Source: Salinisphaera aquimarina
GTDB taxonomy: Bacteria > Pseudomonadota > Gammaproteobacteria > Nevskiales > Salinisphaeraceae
Assembly: GCF_042643355.1 (NCBI RefSeq)
Contig: NZ_JBHRSS010000005.1
Span: 38,963 to 102,962, forward strand
Reading direction: 5' to 3'
DNA: 64,000 nt
The notes under the pieces were generated by a model. The model made no database searches and had not been told where the DNA came from. It saw only the letters and a program-made list of their open reading frames with translations. A program made the translations under genes and the position numbers. Shown here piece by piece: positions 42,745 through 52,013 of this stretch. Every line of letters starts with the position of its first letter. Positions within the stretch are counted from its first letter, which is position 1.

Positions 42745-43500
42745 ATGACTCCAACTCGTCCCGACTCGGACCGCCGCCAGAACACTGGACATCTCGAAAG
42801 CGTCCGTGAGCGCGAGCGCCAGCAATCCTTGGCGCTGTTCGCCAGCGTCGGCACGTTGATGGTTGCGATTCGACGCGGCGGGTTGAGCGGGCTGGCGCTC
42901 GGCGCCTTCAGCGGACTACTGGCGTATCGGGCGTCCACGGGTCAAGGTCTGAAGGGCACGGGTTCGGCCATCGCGCATTGTGCCGAAAGAATGTTGACTG
43001 GCCATAAAACCGGTTCCATGCACTTGACCACAGGCGTCACAATCAGCCGTCCGCCCGAGGATCTTTATGCATTCTGGCGCGATTTCACCCGATTACCCGA
43101 AATCATGACGTCGATTATCGACGTTCAGACGCTTGACGATGGCCGTAGCCACTGGCGTGCACGTACCCCGATCGGCGAAACACTGGAATGGGATGCTGAA
43201 ATCACCGACGACCAACCCAACGAGTTCATCGCATGGCGTAGCCTGGAAGGCGCCGAAGTGCCCCAGCGTGGCGAGATTAGGTTCGTTCCCGGACCGGCTG
43301 GGCGCGGCACCCAGGTGGAACTCGATCTGCACTACGCACTTCCGCATGGGCTGCTTTCTGCTGCCCCACTGAGTTTCGTTAATGGCCTCTCGCGCGAGTT
43401 GTTGAGAGAGGATCTACGCCATTTCAAGCAGCTCATGGAAGCCGGTGAAATACCTAGCGGCGGGACTCGCTCACTGCCGCAGGAGGGCGTTACGTCATGA
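42745..43500 (+). CDS. SRPBCC (cyclase/dehydrase-like) protein with N-terminal membrane segment
   Basis: 251 residues. Residues ~25-75 contain glycine-rich hydrophobic stretches (LFASVGTLMVAIRRGGLSGL) resembling the DUF2892-type membrane anchor. The C-terminal ~150 residues are a START-like SRPBCC fold: VTISRPPEDLYAFWRDFTRL, then DWDAEITDD-like strands and the long closing helix. Such proteins bind hydrophobic ligands; the ligand is unknown. ATGA overlap with the alcohol dehydrogenase gene means they are coupled. Confidence 0.82.
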   Translation: MTPTRPDSDRRQNTGHLESVRERERQQSLALFASVGTLMVAIRRGGLSGLALGAFSGLLAYRASTGQGLKGTGSAIAHCAERMLTGHKTGSMHLTTGVTISRPPEDLYAFWRDFTRLPEIMTSIIDVQTLDDGRSHWRARTPIGETLEWDAEITDDQPNEFIAWRSLEGAEVPQRGEIRFVPGPAGRGTQVELDLHYALPHGLLSAAPLSFVNGLSRELLREDLRHFKQLMEAGEIPSGGTRSLPQEGVTS

Positions 43501-44678
43501 AAGCCGTATGCTGGCATGGTGCACAGGACATGCGCGTGGATACCGTCGATGACCCGCAGATACTCAACCCGCGCGATGCCATCATCAAGGTTACCGCGAC
43601 CGCTATCTGTGGCTCGGATCTACATCTCTACGGTGGTTTCATGCCTGGCATGCAGGCCGGGGATATCGTCGGCCACGAATTCATGGGCGAGGTAGTCGAA
43701 CTCGGCTCGGCCGTAACCAATCTGCGAATCGGCGCGCGCGTAGTAGTACCTTTCACAATCGCTTGTGGCCACTGCTTTTTCTGCGACGGTGGCTATCATT
43801 CGCTGTGTGACAATTCCAATCCGAACGCTGGCTTGGCTGAAAAAATGTGGGGACAGTCGCCGTCTGGCTTGTTCGGCTACACGCATATTCTGGGCGGCTA
43901 TTCAGGGGGTCAGGCAGAATATGTGCGCGTGCCTTACGCAGACGTTGGCCCCATGGAAGTGCCTGATTCGGTCAGCGACGAACAAGCTCTATTTCTGACA
44001 GATATCTTTCCCACCGGCTACCAAGCGATCGCTCAATGCGACATACAATCGGGCGATACTGTCGCCATTTGGGGTTGTGGCCCGGTTGGCCAGTTCGCTA
44101 TCGCCAGCGCCAAGATGCTGGGTGCGTCTCGTGTGATTGCCATCGATACGGTCGCCGCCCGGCTGGACATGGCCGCACGCGAGCACGGTGCCGAAACGGT
44201 CGATGCGCGTGAGATTGGCAATACCATTCAGATCGTCGAGGCACTGCGAGACATGACCGCCGGACGCGGACCGGATATCTGTGTGGACGCGGTGGGGCTC
44301 GAAGCGCATGGCGTCGGTCTGGAGTACTGGTACGACAACATCAAGCAAAAAATGCAGTTGGAAACCGCGCGCCCGATTGTGCTTCGGCAGGCGATCCTGG
44401 CATGCCGCAAGGCCGGGACAGTGTCCATTCCGGGTGTGTACGGGGGAATCGCCGACAAGATTCCAATCGGCGCGCTCATGAACAAAGCTTTAACTGTGAA
44501 GACCGGGCAGACACACGTTCAACACTATCTCAAGCCGTTGATGAAACACGTCGAACAGGGCGATATCGATCCGAGCTTCGTAATCACCCATCGCATGCGT
44601 CTGGACCAAGCCCCTGAAGCTTATCGTATGTTCGCTGAGCGCCGAGACAGTTGCGTCAAGGTGATAATGCGCCCGTAA
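43497..44678 (+). CDS. Zinc-dependent alcohol dehydrogenase (formaldehyde-dehydrogenase-like)
   Basis: 393 residues, MDR superfamily. Catalytic zinc ligands: Cys in AICGSDLHLY and His-Glu in GHEFMGE. Structural zinc cysteines are in CGHCFFCDGGYHSLC. The Rossmann motif is GCGPVG. The insertion around GLEAHGVGLEYWYDNIKQK and overall length match the glutathione-independent formaldehyde dehydrogenase / S-(hydroxymethyl) alcohol dehydrogenase-like group. It likely detoxifies an aldehyde or oxidises a secondary alcohol using NAD(P). Coupled to the SRPBCC gene. Confidence 0.9.
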   Translation: MKAVCWHGAQDMRVDTVDDPQILNPRDAIIKVTATAICGSDLHLYGGFMPGMQAGDIVGHEFMGEVVELGSAVTNLRIGARVVVPFTIACGHCFFCDGGYHSLCDNSNPNAGLAEKMWGQSPSGLFGYTHILGGYSGGQAEYVRVPYADVGPMEVPDSVSDEQALFLTDIFPTGYQAIAQCDIQSGDTVAIWGCGPVGQFAIASAKMLGASRVIAIDTVAARLDMAAREHGAETVDAREIGNTIQIVEALRDMTAGRGPDICVDAVGLEAHGVGLEYWYDNIKQKMQLETARPIVLRQAILACRKAGTVSIPGVYGGIADKIPIGALMNKALTVKTGQTHVQHYLKPLMKHVEQGDIDPSFVITHRMRLDQAPEAYRMFAERRDSCVKVIMRP

Positions 44679-44993
44679 CCTAAAGCCTCTGCAGTTCGAC
44701 TTTTAGTCTAAAAGCCGCGCGCTGTAGTACCAATTTGGCCATTCCGATGGTAGGTCAAGGCTACTACGGCGGTGCAAGTTGTGCAGACGGGCTCGAGAGT
44801 CTTAGCTTGGCATCAGTTCAAGGACGGCATAACTTGGATTGGCCTGCCCATTTGGTTCGTCATCGGCATGCTCGACGGATCGCGCTCCTCCGACATGCTT
44901 TCTACTCGAGTTTAGGTACCCTTAGGGGCCGGACGCTGCAAAGCTTGTGCTGCGCTGCAGTCGGCGTAAGGTCGATATCTGCTAGGTTCACTT
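44679..44993. other. Convergent intergenic region
   Basis: Between the rightward dehydrogenase and the leftward DUF2235 gene. A short palindrome (CTTTTAG-T-CTAAAAG near 44700) may act as a weak bidirectional terminator; nothing else is seen. Confidence 0.4.
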
Positions 44994-46049
44994 TTACCCC
45001 TTCGCCTCGTCAAGGGGCCATTGATCGGAGATCATTATGGTAGACAAGGGTTCTACGCCGTTTCCGCGGACGGTTGAGAACCCCTTGCAAACCTCTCGGA
45101 CTAGGTTTGGCGGATTGTACTCGCGAACACAGGCTAGGCGCTTCGCAACCGACTCATGAAACCTCGCTTTCACCCCCGGATAGCGTACATCGCGACCCAA
45201 TAACCACCATGCGCCACGATAGGAATGATGGAGGTGCCCCGCGGGATCTCCTTGGAGTCCTTCGTAGGCATTCGGTTTTAACGCGAGACCCGCAGCCTCC
45301 GCCTGTTCTAGCATCCAACTCAGCGTGATGTCGGCCAGATCGCGTCTCGCATAACCGCCACCGACGTCGCTGTGGACGCCCACGAACCAAACCTGCGCAA
45401 CACTTTGGTCGCTTTCGAGTTCGTTTTCTTCCCAAAGACTTGGCTTGAAGCGGCTGCGCCGCTCATCGATGGCCAGTGCGTGCGCGGCACGGTTCACACC
45501 GGGGCTCAGGCGGTTGTTATCGAACTTGTGCAGCCGAATCAGCAATCCGAGCGCGCCCACCGTATCCCATACGCCGACAAAACGAGGCGTGCATGTCAAC
45601 GCTCGACGAGTCTGACCACCTTCCCAATCGTCGCCGCCATTACGTAAATACGCCTTGGTCATAGGCTTGGCTAGATGGCGGTCATCGGTATCAAGGACGC
45701 CCATCGCATCCACCATGGCGGCGAGTATGCGTGCCGTGAAAGCACCACGACTAAAGCCAAATATGAACAACCGATCGCCGGGCTCGTAAACATCGATGAC
45801 AAAGCGGTAAGCCTGAACCAGATTGTGGCGCATCCCGTAGCCAAAGGCGGCACCCAGGGCCTTGCCCAGTGTTTCTCCAACATTAAGGCCAAACACCCGA
45901 GCGCCAAAGGTGCCTACCCCAGGCTCGTAAAACGCCACCTGTCTAGGGTCATCGCTAGGCAACGCATTGTAGGCGTGAGCCACATTAGTGTTGAGTTTGC
46001 CGAATTGGCTGTTTGTGCCATCGCAGCAAACCACTATGTCCTTGCGCAT
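44994..46049 (-). CDS. DUF2235 alpha/beta hydrolase
   Basis: 351 residues from the ATG at 46049 (MRKDIVVCCDGTNSQFG), which is the conserved family beginning. The nucleophile elbow is GFSRGAFTAR, and the conserved FVGVWDTVGALG and FVGVHSDVGGGY segments supply the Asp and His parts of the triad. Relatives include type VI secretion lipases (Tle1), but no secretion genes or VgrG/PAAR partners are near, so an intracellular role is more likely. It stands alone. Confidence 0.85.
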   Translation of the reverse strand: MRKDIVVCCDGTNSQFGKLNTNVAHAYNALPSDDPRQVAFYEPGVGTFGARVFGLNVGETLGKALGAAFGYGMRHNLVQAYRFVIDVYEPGDRLFIFGFSRGAFTARILAAMVDAMGVLDTDDRHLAKPMTKAYLRNGGDDWEGGQTRRALTCTPRFVGVWDTVGALGLLIRLHKFDNNRLSPGVNRAAHALAIDERRSRFKPSLWEENELESDQSVAQVWFVGVHSDVGGGYARRDLADITLSWMLEQAEAAGLALKPNAYEGLQGDPAGHLHHSYRGAWWLLGRDVRYPGVKARFHESVAKRLACVREYNPPNLVREVCKGFSTVRGNGVEPLSTIMISDQWPLDEAKG

Positions 46050-46490
46050 ATGAGAACTTGGCGGACGTGAAAAGATTCCTCTCACAGTCCCACCCCGGAT
46101 CTCGTTCTACAATCCGTAAGTTCGACTAGACTGAATCTGACGTCACAGCACTTGCCCACTAGCGCATTCGAACCGGAAGTCGTCGAGTTTCTGTCAGGTA
46201 TGCTTCACCTGATCGACCTCTACGTAATTTCGTTGCGCTAACGCGGTCTTCGGCTGAACAGCATTTAAGTGTGTGTGGCATCCCTATTCAAGACATTTCG
46301 CCCACCTGTTCGGCGCAACAGGTCCCTCCGCGTAATACCACCACATCAAGTGGTCCGTTTGGGTACCTGACCTTTGATCTTAGATGAACATTATCGGGGC
46401 GTGGCTTCGTGCACCAGCACGCCCACGACAGCCAGTACAGACGAGCCAACCCAAAGTTTCGAGTTGCCGATTGATTCATCCTATGCCGTG
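46050..46490. other. 441-bp intergenic region
   Basis: No gene with coding support. It separates the DUF2235 promoter from the end of the ligD-ku operon. Confidence 0.4.
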
Positions 46491-47546
46491 TCAGGTGCCT
46501 TTAGTTGCTGCTGCGAGTTCACTTTTAGTCATGCGGCTGCGTCCGACTATGTCGAGATCCCTCGCCTTGGTGTAGAGCTCATCGCGCGTCATATCGTCTC
46601 TTGTGCCGGTATCTTTTTTTCTGCCATTACGCTTTTTCTTCGAGCCGGCCGCCCGTTTCGACTTACCGCTGCTCTTTTTTTCACCGCGTTGGCCAGAACT
46701 ATGGGCTTTCTGCTGCAAGCTCTGCTTAAGCACGGCCATAAGATCAACTGGTACACTCTCATCCTCCTTGCCTTCGTCCTCGATATCTTCCGGATCGTGG
46801 ATGACGTCCTCGTCGGCCTCCAGCTTCTCGTCTACGATCCCTAGAATGCGCGCAGCGCGTTCGTCGAGCAGTTCGTCGCGGTCCAGCGTCTTTCGGCTAT
46901 TGGCGTTGATAGACTTAACCATCTGCGACACGGTTTTGTTTTTTGCTTTTTTAATTTTCGGCAGACCGATATCCGCGGGCGTTCGCAGTTCGTCGGCGAA
47001 GCGCAGGATCTCGGCGCGCAAAATACCCTTATAAGAAAGAATGGCCAGCAAGTACTCCTTGCCGCGGATAACGCAGGTCGCAATCCCGGCGCGCTCGGTT
47101 TCCTCCATGCTTTTCGCCATCAGCCGGTAAGGTTTGATCGCGCCCTGGCTCGGCGCGAGGAAATAAGCGCGCTGGAAGAACATCGGGTCGATTCCGTCGA
47201 CCGGCACGAAGCGCCGCAGATCGATCTCCTGCGATTTCACTGGGGCGATCGAATCGAGTTCTTCCTCGTCCACAAGCACGAACTTGTTCTTCTCGATTTC
47301 GTAGCCGCGCACGATCTCCTCGGGCTCAAGCGCGGTCTTCTCCTTGGGGCAAAAGTAGCGGCGTGCCAGTGGTTCGCCCTCGTGATCAATCATCCGCAGC
47401 GCCACTCGTTTTGAGCGCGTGGCCACGAACAGGCTCACCGGGAGGCTGACGAGGCCGAAAGTGATCGTGCCGGACCAGAACGGGCGCGGCCCATGGTGTT
47501 CCGCTTCGTGACTTTCTTGTTCGTGGTGCTGCTTTTTTTCAGGCAC
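46491..47546 (-). CDS. Ku-type end-binding protein with C-terminal SAP-like module
   Basis: 351 residues. The Ku core (PFWSGTITFGLVSLPVSLFV, then DEEELDSIAPVKSQEIDL) is complete. A long lysine-rich tail of ~80 residues follows and ends in a helical module MTRDELYTKARDLDIVGRSR MTKSELAAA-like (split here), of SAP/Rho-N type, which should bind DNA. Ku rings hold broken DNA ends and recruit LigD for non-homologous end joining. Its start overlaps the stop of the other ku gene by 8 nt, so the two may form a heterodimer, as described for multi-Ku rhizobia. Confidence 0.93.
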   Translation of the reverse strand: MPEKKQHHEQESHEAEHHGPRPFWSGTITFGLVSLPVSLFVATRSKRVALRMIDHEGEPLARRYFCPKEKTALEPEEIVRGYEIEKNKFVLVDEEELDSIAPVKSQEIDLRRFVPVDGIDPMFFQRAYFLAPSQGAIKPYRLMAKSMEETERAGIATCVIRGKEYLLAILSYKGILRAEILRFADELRTPADIGLPKIKKAKNKTVSQMVKSINANSRKTLDRDELLDERAARILGIVDEKLEADEDVIHDPEDIEDEGKEDESVPVDLMAVLKQSLQQKAHSSGQRGEKKSSGKSKRAAGSKKKRNGRKKDTGTRDDMTRDELYTKARDLDIVGRSRMTKSELAAATKGT

Positions 47547-48315
47547 TCTTGCGCTCGCGTTTTAGGCTGGCTTCCAGCGCTTTGGCGACGTTGCCTGAGG
47601 GTTTCGCCTGCTTGATCAAACGTATCTTCACGCTGCCGCCACGACGCTTGGTCTCGATGAGGTCGAGAATGCGCTCGCGATGTTTGTTCTGGTACTCAGC
47701 GGGGTCGAACTCGGCCTTCAGCATGCCGATCAATTCGCTCGCCATGTCTAGTTCCTTCTGGTCGAGCTTACGGCCCTTCGGCGCTTCGAGTTCCTCGATC
47801 GAAACCACCTCACCGGCATGGCGCAAAGACACCAGCACCAGGTAGCCTGCATGCAGGCGCAGTGCGCCGACATATTCCTTTTTGCGCATGACCCAGTGTG
47901 CCAAACCCTCTTTGCCGGTCTTCTCGAGCGCGCCCACCAGCGCGGCATAGTTGTCGTCGTCGCCGTCGGGCCCCAGGTAATAGGGCCGCAGGTACCAGCG
48001 ATGGTCGATGACCCGGGGAGGCAGAAAATGCAGGATCTCGACCTCGCGGGAGGCATCAGGCTCGATTGAATCCAGGTCTTCATCCTCGAGTACAACCCAG
48101 TCGTGGTCCTCGGTCACATAGGCGCGTTCAGCGTCAGCATAGGCGACTACATCATCGGTCTCCGGATTTACCATCGCCTGCTTGACCGGTACGCGGTCTT
48201 TTTCATGCAATAACCGGAAATGCACGCTGCGGTCAGCGACCGCGGCGTAGAACTTCACCGGTACGCGCACAGCGCCAAAACTGATCGCGCCCTTCCAGAA
48301 GGCTCGTGCGCTCAT
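47539..48315 (-). CDS. Ku-type end-binding protein (short form)
   Basis: 258 residues, the usual length of bacterial Ku without a long tail. The core begins SARAFWKGAISFGAVRVPVK and includes VVLEDEDLDSIEPDASREVE and EYVGALRLHAGYLVLVSLRH. It lies 43 bp downstream of ligD and overlaps the second ku gene. The sequence differs greatly from its neighbour, so this is not a recent duplication. Function: capturing double-strand ends for LigD. Confidence 0.94.
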   Translation of the reverse strand: MSARAFWKGAISFGAVRVPVKFYAAVADRSVHFRLLHEKDRVPVKQAMVNPETDDVVAYADAERAYVTEDHDWVVLEDEDLDSIEPDASREVEILHFLPPRVIDHRWYLRPYYLGPDGDDDNYAALVGALEKTGKEGLAHWVMRKKEYVGALRLHAGYLVLVSLRHAGEVVSIEELEAPKGRKLDQKELDMASELIGMLKAEFDPAEYQNKHRERILDLIETKRRGGSVKIRLIKQAKPSGNVAKALEASLKRERKSA

Positions 48316-48358
48316 AACTTGTTCAGGTCAACTGCTCTGTTATTGCCCAGACATACCA

Positions 48359-50899
48359 TCATTTCATGCCGACCGTATCTCGCATCGCCCGTGTAATCTG
48401 ACGTGTCGAGGCATGGAAGCCCTCCCACGGATCATGAGCGAGCGACGCAAGGCGTTTTGCCACGGCCGAGATATCATAATGATCGGCGCGTCTAGCAGCA
48501 TCGAGTTCGTCCCACCGGATCGGTACCGCGACCGGCGCGCCGGCACGGGCACGGGTCGAATAGCTCGCAATCGCTGTAGCGCCGCGACCGTTGCGCAGAT
48601 AATCGAGATAGATACGGCCTTGGCGTTTGGCCTTCGACATGTTCGCGGTGAGCCGTTTTGGGTCGTCGCGCACATGCGCTATACATACCGCGCGGGCGAA
48701 TGCCTTTGCCTCGTCCCAGCTGCTGCGTCGCACGATTGGCACGACGAGATGTACCCCCTTGCCGCCGGTCAGTCGTGGAAAAGCGGCCAGCCCCAACCCC
48801 TCCAGTCGTTCGCCCAGCGTACGCGCTACGCGGATCACTTCGGTCCAAGCGAGATGCGGGCCGGGATCGAGATCGAAGACCAATCGATCGGGTTTTTCGA
48901 TCGCGTCCATGCGGCAGCCCCATGGATGGATTTCCAGCGCACTGGCCTGTATGAGGCCGACTAGGTCAGCTGCGGTTCTAATATAGACATAGGTGGCGTG
49001 GGTATCGTTCTTCTCGGTGATTTCGGTACGCGGCACGCTTTCCGGAATCGCCTCGCGCGGGTGCCTCTGAAAGAAGCAATCGTCACCCAGGCCGCCAGGG
49101 CAGCGCAGCAGCGACAACGGACGATCGACGAGTTCGGGTAGCATCCAGTCGGCAATCGCAACGTAGTAGCGTGCCAGGTCAAGCTTGCTGATGCCGGCTT
49201 CAGGAAAAACCAGCCGATCTGCGTGAGTCAGGCGTACGCCTTCGAACTTGACCGACTTGCCGCCACGGCCGGTCTTGCTTGCGCCGCTGGGCGGCAGTCG
49301 TTCCGGCACGCTGCGGTCAGAGCGGTCCTCCGGGTCATCTTTCATCGATTGCTGCCCTCGTATCGATGTCGGCTCGCGGTCTTCACGTAGGCCGCGAAAA
49401 CCGGGATGGCGGAGTACGCCTGCGCGGGTGCGTTCCGAGAAGGCTACGTCAACGACCAGTAGGGGTTCGACCCAATGGGCACCAGCCGAATCCGGTACCG
49501 GTTCGGCGAATGGACGGGCCTCGATCTCGATTTTTTTCAGAGCGGCATGGATCGTGTCGATCTGGCGAGCCGAGAAGCCGGTGCCCACGCGCCCCGAATA
49601 GACAAATCGATCGTTCGCCTCATAGACGCCCAGCAGCAGCGAACCGAAGCGGGTGCGCGCGCCGTTCGGCTCGGTGAATCCGCCGACAACGAATTCCGCG
49701 TCGTGACTCATCTTGGTCTTGCGCCACTGCTTGCTGCGACCGGCGCTGTAAGTACTGTCTTTCCTCTTGGAAATGATGCCTTCCAAGGCGGCTGCTTCGG
49801 CCTGTTCGAGAAAAGCGGGGCCTTGACCGACCACATGATCGGTATAGCGCAGCCGCGGATGGTCGCCTGTATTTTGGAGCAGTTCGGCGAGCAGACGCTT
49901 GCGCTCGATCAGCGGCGCTTTACGGAGGTCGTATTCGCCGAGATGAAGCAGATCGAAGATTTGATAAACTAAGCGGTCAGTAAGTTTGCGGCTGATTGCA
50001 TCCTGTAGCACGCCGAAACGGCTGATGCCGTTGCGATCGAGCGCCACGATCTCGCCGTCGAACACCGCGTCTTGGACCGGCAACACTTCCACTGCCCGGC
50101 GTGTTGCCGTAAAGCGATCGCTCCAGTTCTTGCCGTTGCGAGTACGCAACTGCGCTTGGCCGTTCTGGAGCCGAGCCAGAATACGATAGCCATCAAACTT
50201 GATCTCGTGCAGCCACCTATCCCCAGCCGGTACCTTTTTCGATAGCCTGGCCAACCGTGGCTTGGGCGTACGGGCCATTGCACGTTTGCGCGCACCGTCG
50301 ACCTCTCCAAGGTTCAACTCAAGCGTAGGTGTAGTAGCTGGTGGCGCGCCGTCGGCGATCTGCTCCATCGTGCGTCCGGTAACCACACTCACATCCTCGT
50401 CATCCGGCTCCTCGATTGGCTCGGCCCGGTCACGGCGCTTGATCAGCAGCCAGTTCTTGCCCTGCCCTCCGGCCTTACTGCCCATCTGTGCAAGCGTCCA
50501 GCGACCCGTTAGCTTCTCGCCAATGAGTTCGAAGTCGATACGATCCTTCTTGCGTCGGCTCTTCTCGCGCCAGTGGCCATGATCCCAGATCATCACAGTA
50601 CCGCCGCCGTACTGGCCTTTCGGGATCGTGCCTTCGAAGTCGCCGTAGTCGAGGGGATGATCCTCAACTGCCACCGCCAGGCGTTTCTCGCCCGGCTTCA
50701 GGCTCGGCCCCTTGGGCAAAGCCCAGCTTCGCAACACGCCGCCCTCTTCCAGGCGCAAATCAAAATGCAGGTGCGAAGCGGCATGCTTGTGTATCACGAA
50801 CACCGGCCCGTCTCCTTGACTCGCGCCGTTGTCAGAGCCCGCCGGTTCGCCAGTGTTTTTGAAATCACGCTTGCTGTGATAGTCGTCCAACGTGCTCAT
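48359..50899 (-). CDS. ligD: LigD: phosphoesterase-ligase-polymerase of non-homologous end joining
   Basis: 846 residues from the ATG at 50899 (MSTLDDYHSKRDF, the conserved LigD start; a TTG further up is open but unsupported). The domains run in Pseudomonas order: 3'-phosphoesterase (FVIHKHAASHLHFDLRLEEG, residues ~30-190), ATP-dependent ligase with lysine in HEIKFDGYR (~250-530), and archaeo-eukaryotic primase-like polymerase with DLDPGP metal-binding motif (~570-846). It trims, fills and seals broken ends held by Ku. First gene of a ligD-ku-ku operon. Confidence 0.96.
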   Translation of the reverse strand: MSTLDDYHSKRDFKNTGEPAGSDNGASQGDGPVFVIHKHAASHLHFDLRLEEGGVLRSWALPKGPSLKPGEKRLAVAVEDHPLDYGDFEGTIPKGQYGGGTVMIWDHGHWREKSRRKKDRIDFELIGEKLTGRWTLAQMGSKAGGQGKNWLLIKRRDRAEPIEEPDDEDVSVVTGRTMEQIADGAPPATTPTLELNLGEVDGARKRAMARTPKPRLARLSKKVPAGDRWLHEIKFDGYRILARLQNGQAQLRTRNGKNWSDRFTATRRAVEVLPVQDAVFDGEIVALDRNGISRFGVLQDAISRKLTDRLVYQIFDLLHLGEYDLRKAPLIERKRLLAELLQNTGDHPRLRYTDHVVGQGPAFLEQAEAAALEGIISKRKDSTYSAGRSKQWRKTKMSHDAEFVVGGFTEPNGARTRFGSLLLGVYEANDRFVYSGRVGTGFSARQIDTIHAALKKIEIEARPFAEPVPDSAGAHWVEPLLVVDVAFSERTRAGVLRHPGFRGLREDREPTSIRGQQSMKDDPEDRSDRSVPERLPPSGASKTGRGGKSVKFEGVRLTHADRLVFPEAGISKLDLARYYVAIADWMLPELVDRPLSLLRCPGGLGDDCFFQRHPREAIPESVPRTEITEKNDTHATYVYIRTAADLVGLIQASALEIHPWGCRMDAIEKPDRLVFDLDPGPHLAWTEVIRVARTLGERLEGLGLAAFPRLTGGKGVHLVVPIVRRSSWDEAKAFARAVCIAHVRDDPKRLTANMSKAKRQGRIYLDYLRNGRGATAIASYSTRARAGAPVAVPIRWDELDAARRADHYDISAVAKRLASLAHDPWEGFHASTRQITRAMRDTVGMK

Positions 50900-51128
50900 G
50901 GGCTGTGGGCAGATGCAATCATTTGGCCGTGCATACCTGACGTTCCTCGAAGAACACGTATCCAAACGATAGCAAGGCGCGCTGGCTCGGCCATGAGGTG
51001 AAATACGGAGTTCACCCCAAGTAAATTGCTACCGTTCATGTCGGGCTATCAGCCCGACGTCGGCCAACAGTCGGGCTCAGCATGACCGCTAAGGAGAGCC
51101 AGGCGTGATATCCCCTGGCGTTTTCGAA

Positions 51129-51911
51129 TCACGAACGACGTTCTACCAGTAGCTTTTTTATTTCTTGTATCGCCTTTGCTGGATTGAGCCCCTTTGGGCA
51201 CGTATTTGTACAGTTCATGATGGTATGGCATCGATAAAGCTTGAATGGGTCTTCTAGGTCATCCAGCCGTTGGCCCGTAGCTTCGTCGCGTGAATCTATT
51301 ATCCAGCGATAAGCCGTCAATAACGCAGCGGGCCCGAGAAATCGCTCGGGGTTCCACCAGTAACTGGGGCATGCAGTCGAGCAACAGGCGCATAGAATGC
51401 ATTCGTAATAGCCGTCGAGTTTGGTGCGATCTTCGCGCGTCTGGGGTCGTTCGCGCGTGGGGGCCGGGGTATCGGTTTTGAGCCAAGGTTCTATTGAAGC
51501 GAGCTGCGCATAAAAGTGGGTCAGATCTGGAACCAGATCCTTCACCACAGGCATGTGGGGAAGTGGATAAATACTGATCGCCCCTGCCCTGGTATCTTCG
51601 ATACGCGTAGTACATGCCAACGTGTTTTTGCCATCAATATTGAAGGCACACGACCCACATATACCTTCTCTGCAGGATCGCCTGAACGCGAGTGTCGGAT
51701 CAACTTCATTTTTGATCTTGATCAGAGCGTCAAGAATCATCGGCCCACACTTGTCGAGATCGATCTCGTAACTATCTAAGCGCGGATTCTCCGCCGCTTC
51801 CGGCTCCCATCGATAAATTCTGAAAGTTCGGACTTTTTTGGAGCCCCGCGCGGCCGGATAGCGCTTACCTTCAGCAACACGAGAATTCTTGGGCAATCGA
51901 AACTTGGCCAT
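51129..51911 (-). CDS. sdhB: Succinate dehydrogenase iron-sulfur subunit, unaccompanied
   Basis: 260 residues. Three cluster motifs in order: [2Fe-2S] CREGICGSCAFNIDGKN with a later Cys, [4Fe-4S] CILCACCSTACPSYWW, and [3Fe-4S] CHTIMNCTNTCPKGLNP. GGAG precedes the ATG. SdhB carries electrons from FAD in SdhA to ubiquinone. No sdhA, sdhC or sdhD is in the window: ligD lies downstream and catalase upstream. It is either a second copy expressed under stress or part of a split operon. The N-terminal ~25 residues are an unusual basic extension. Confidence 0.93.
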   Translation of the reverse strand: MAKFRLPKNSRVAEGKRYPAARGSKKVRTFRIYRWEPEAAENPRLDSYEIDLDKCGPMILDALIKIKNEVDPTLAFRRSCREGICGSCAFNIDGKNTLACTTRIEDTRAGAISIYPLPHMPVVKDLVPDLTHFYAQLASIEPWLKTDTPAPTRERPQTREDRTKLDGYYECILCACCSTACPSYWWNPERFLGPAALLTAYRWIIDSRDEATGQRLDDLEDPFKLYRCHTIMNCTNTCPKGLNPAKAIQEIKKLLVERRS

Positions 51912-51957
51912 ACTCGTCTCCGGCGAACCAAACAGCTTATGAACCGAAAGTTATTGT

Positions 51958-51996
51958 CGCTGCGCCAGACTCTGACTGAGTCTGGCGCAGCGTTTT
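51958..51996 (-). terminator. Strong hairpin terminator after the manganese catalase gene
   Basis: A perfect 15-bp stem (CGCTGCGCCAGACTC with its reverse complement) and 5-nt loop, 22 bp beyond the catalase stop. The T-run is better on the plus strand (GTTTTC) than on the minus, so it may act by stem strength. Confidence 0.65.
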
Positions 51997-52013
51997 CGCC
52001 AGTGGTTCGGGAA

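Noticed and set aside
44994..46049. Type VI secretion lipase effector
   Set aside because: The DUF2235 protein shares the fold, but no VgrG, PAAR, immunity or secretion genes are nearby.
49475..49972. 165-codon plus-strand frame within ligD
   Set aside because: Antisense shadow of the conserved ligase domain.
51040..51058. Hairpin GTCGGGCT/AGCCCGAC downstream of sdhB
   Set aside because: Good stem but no T-run on the minus strand; not called as a terminator.
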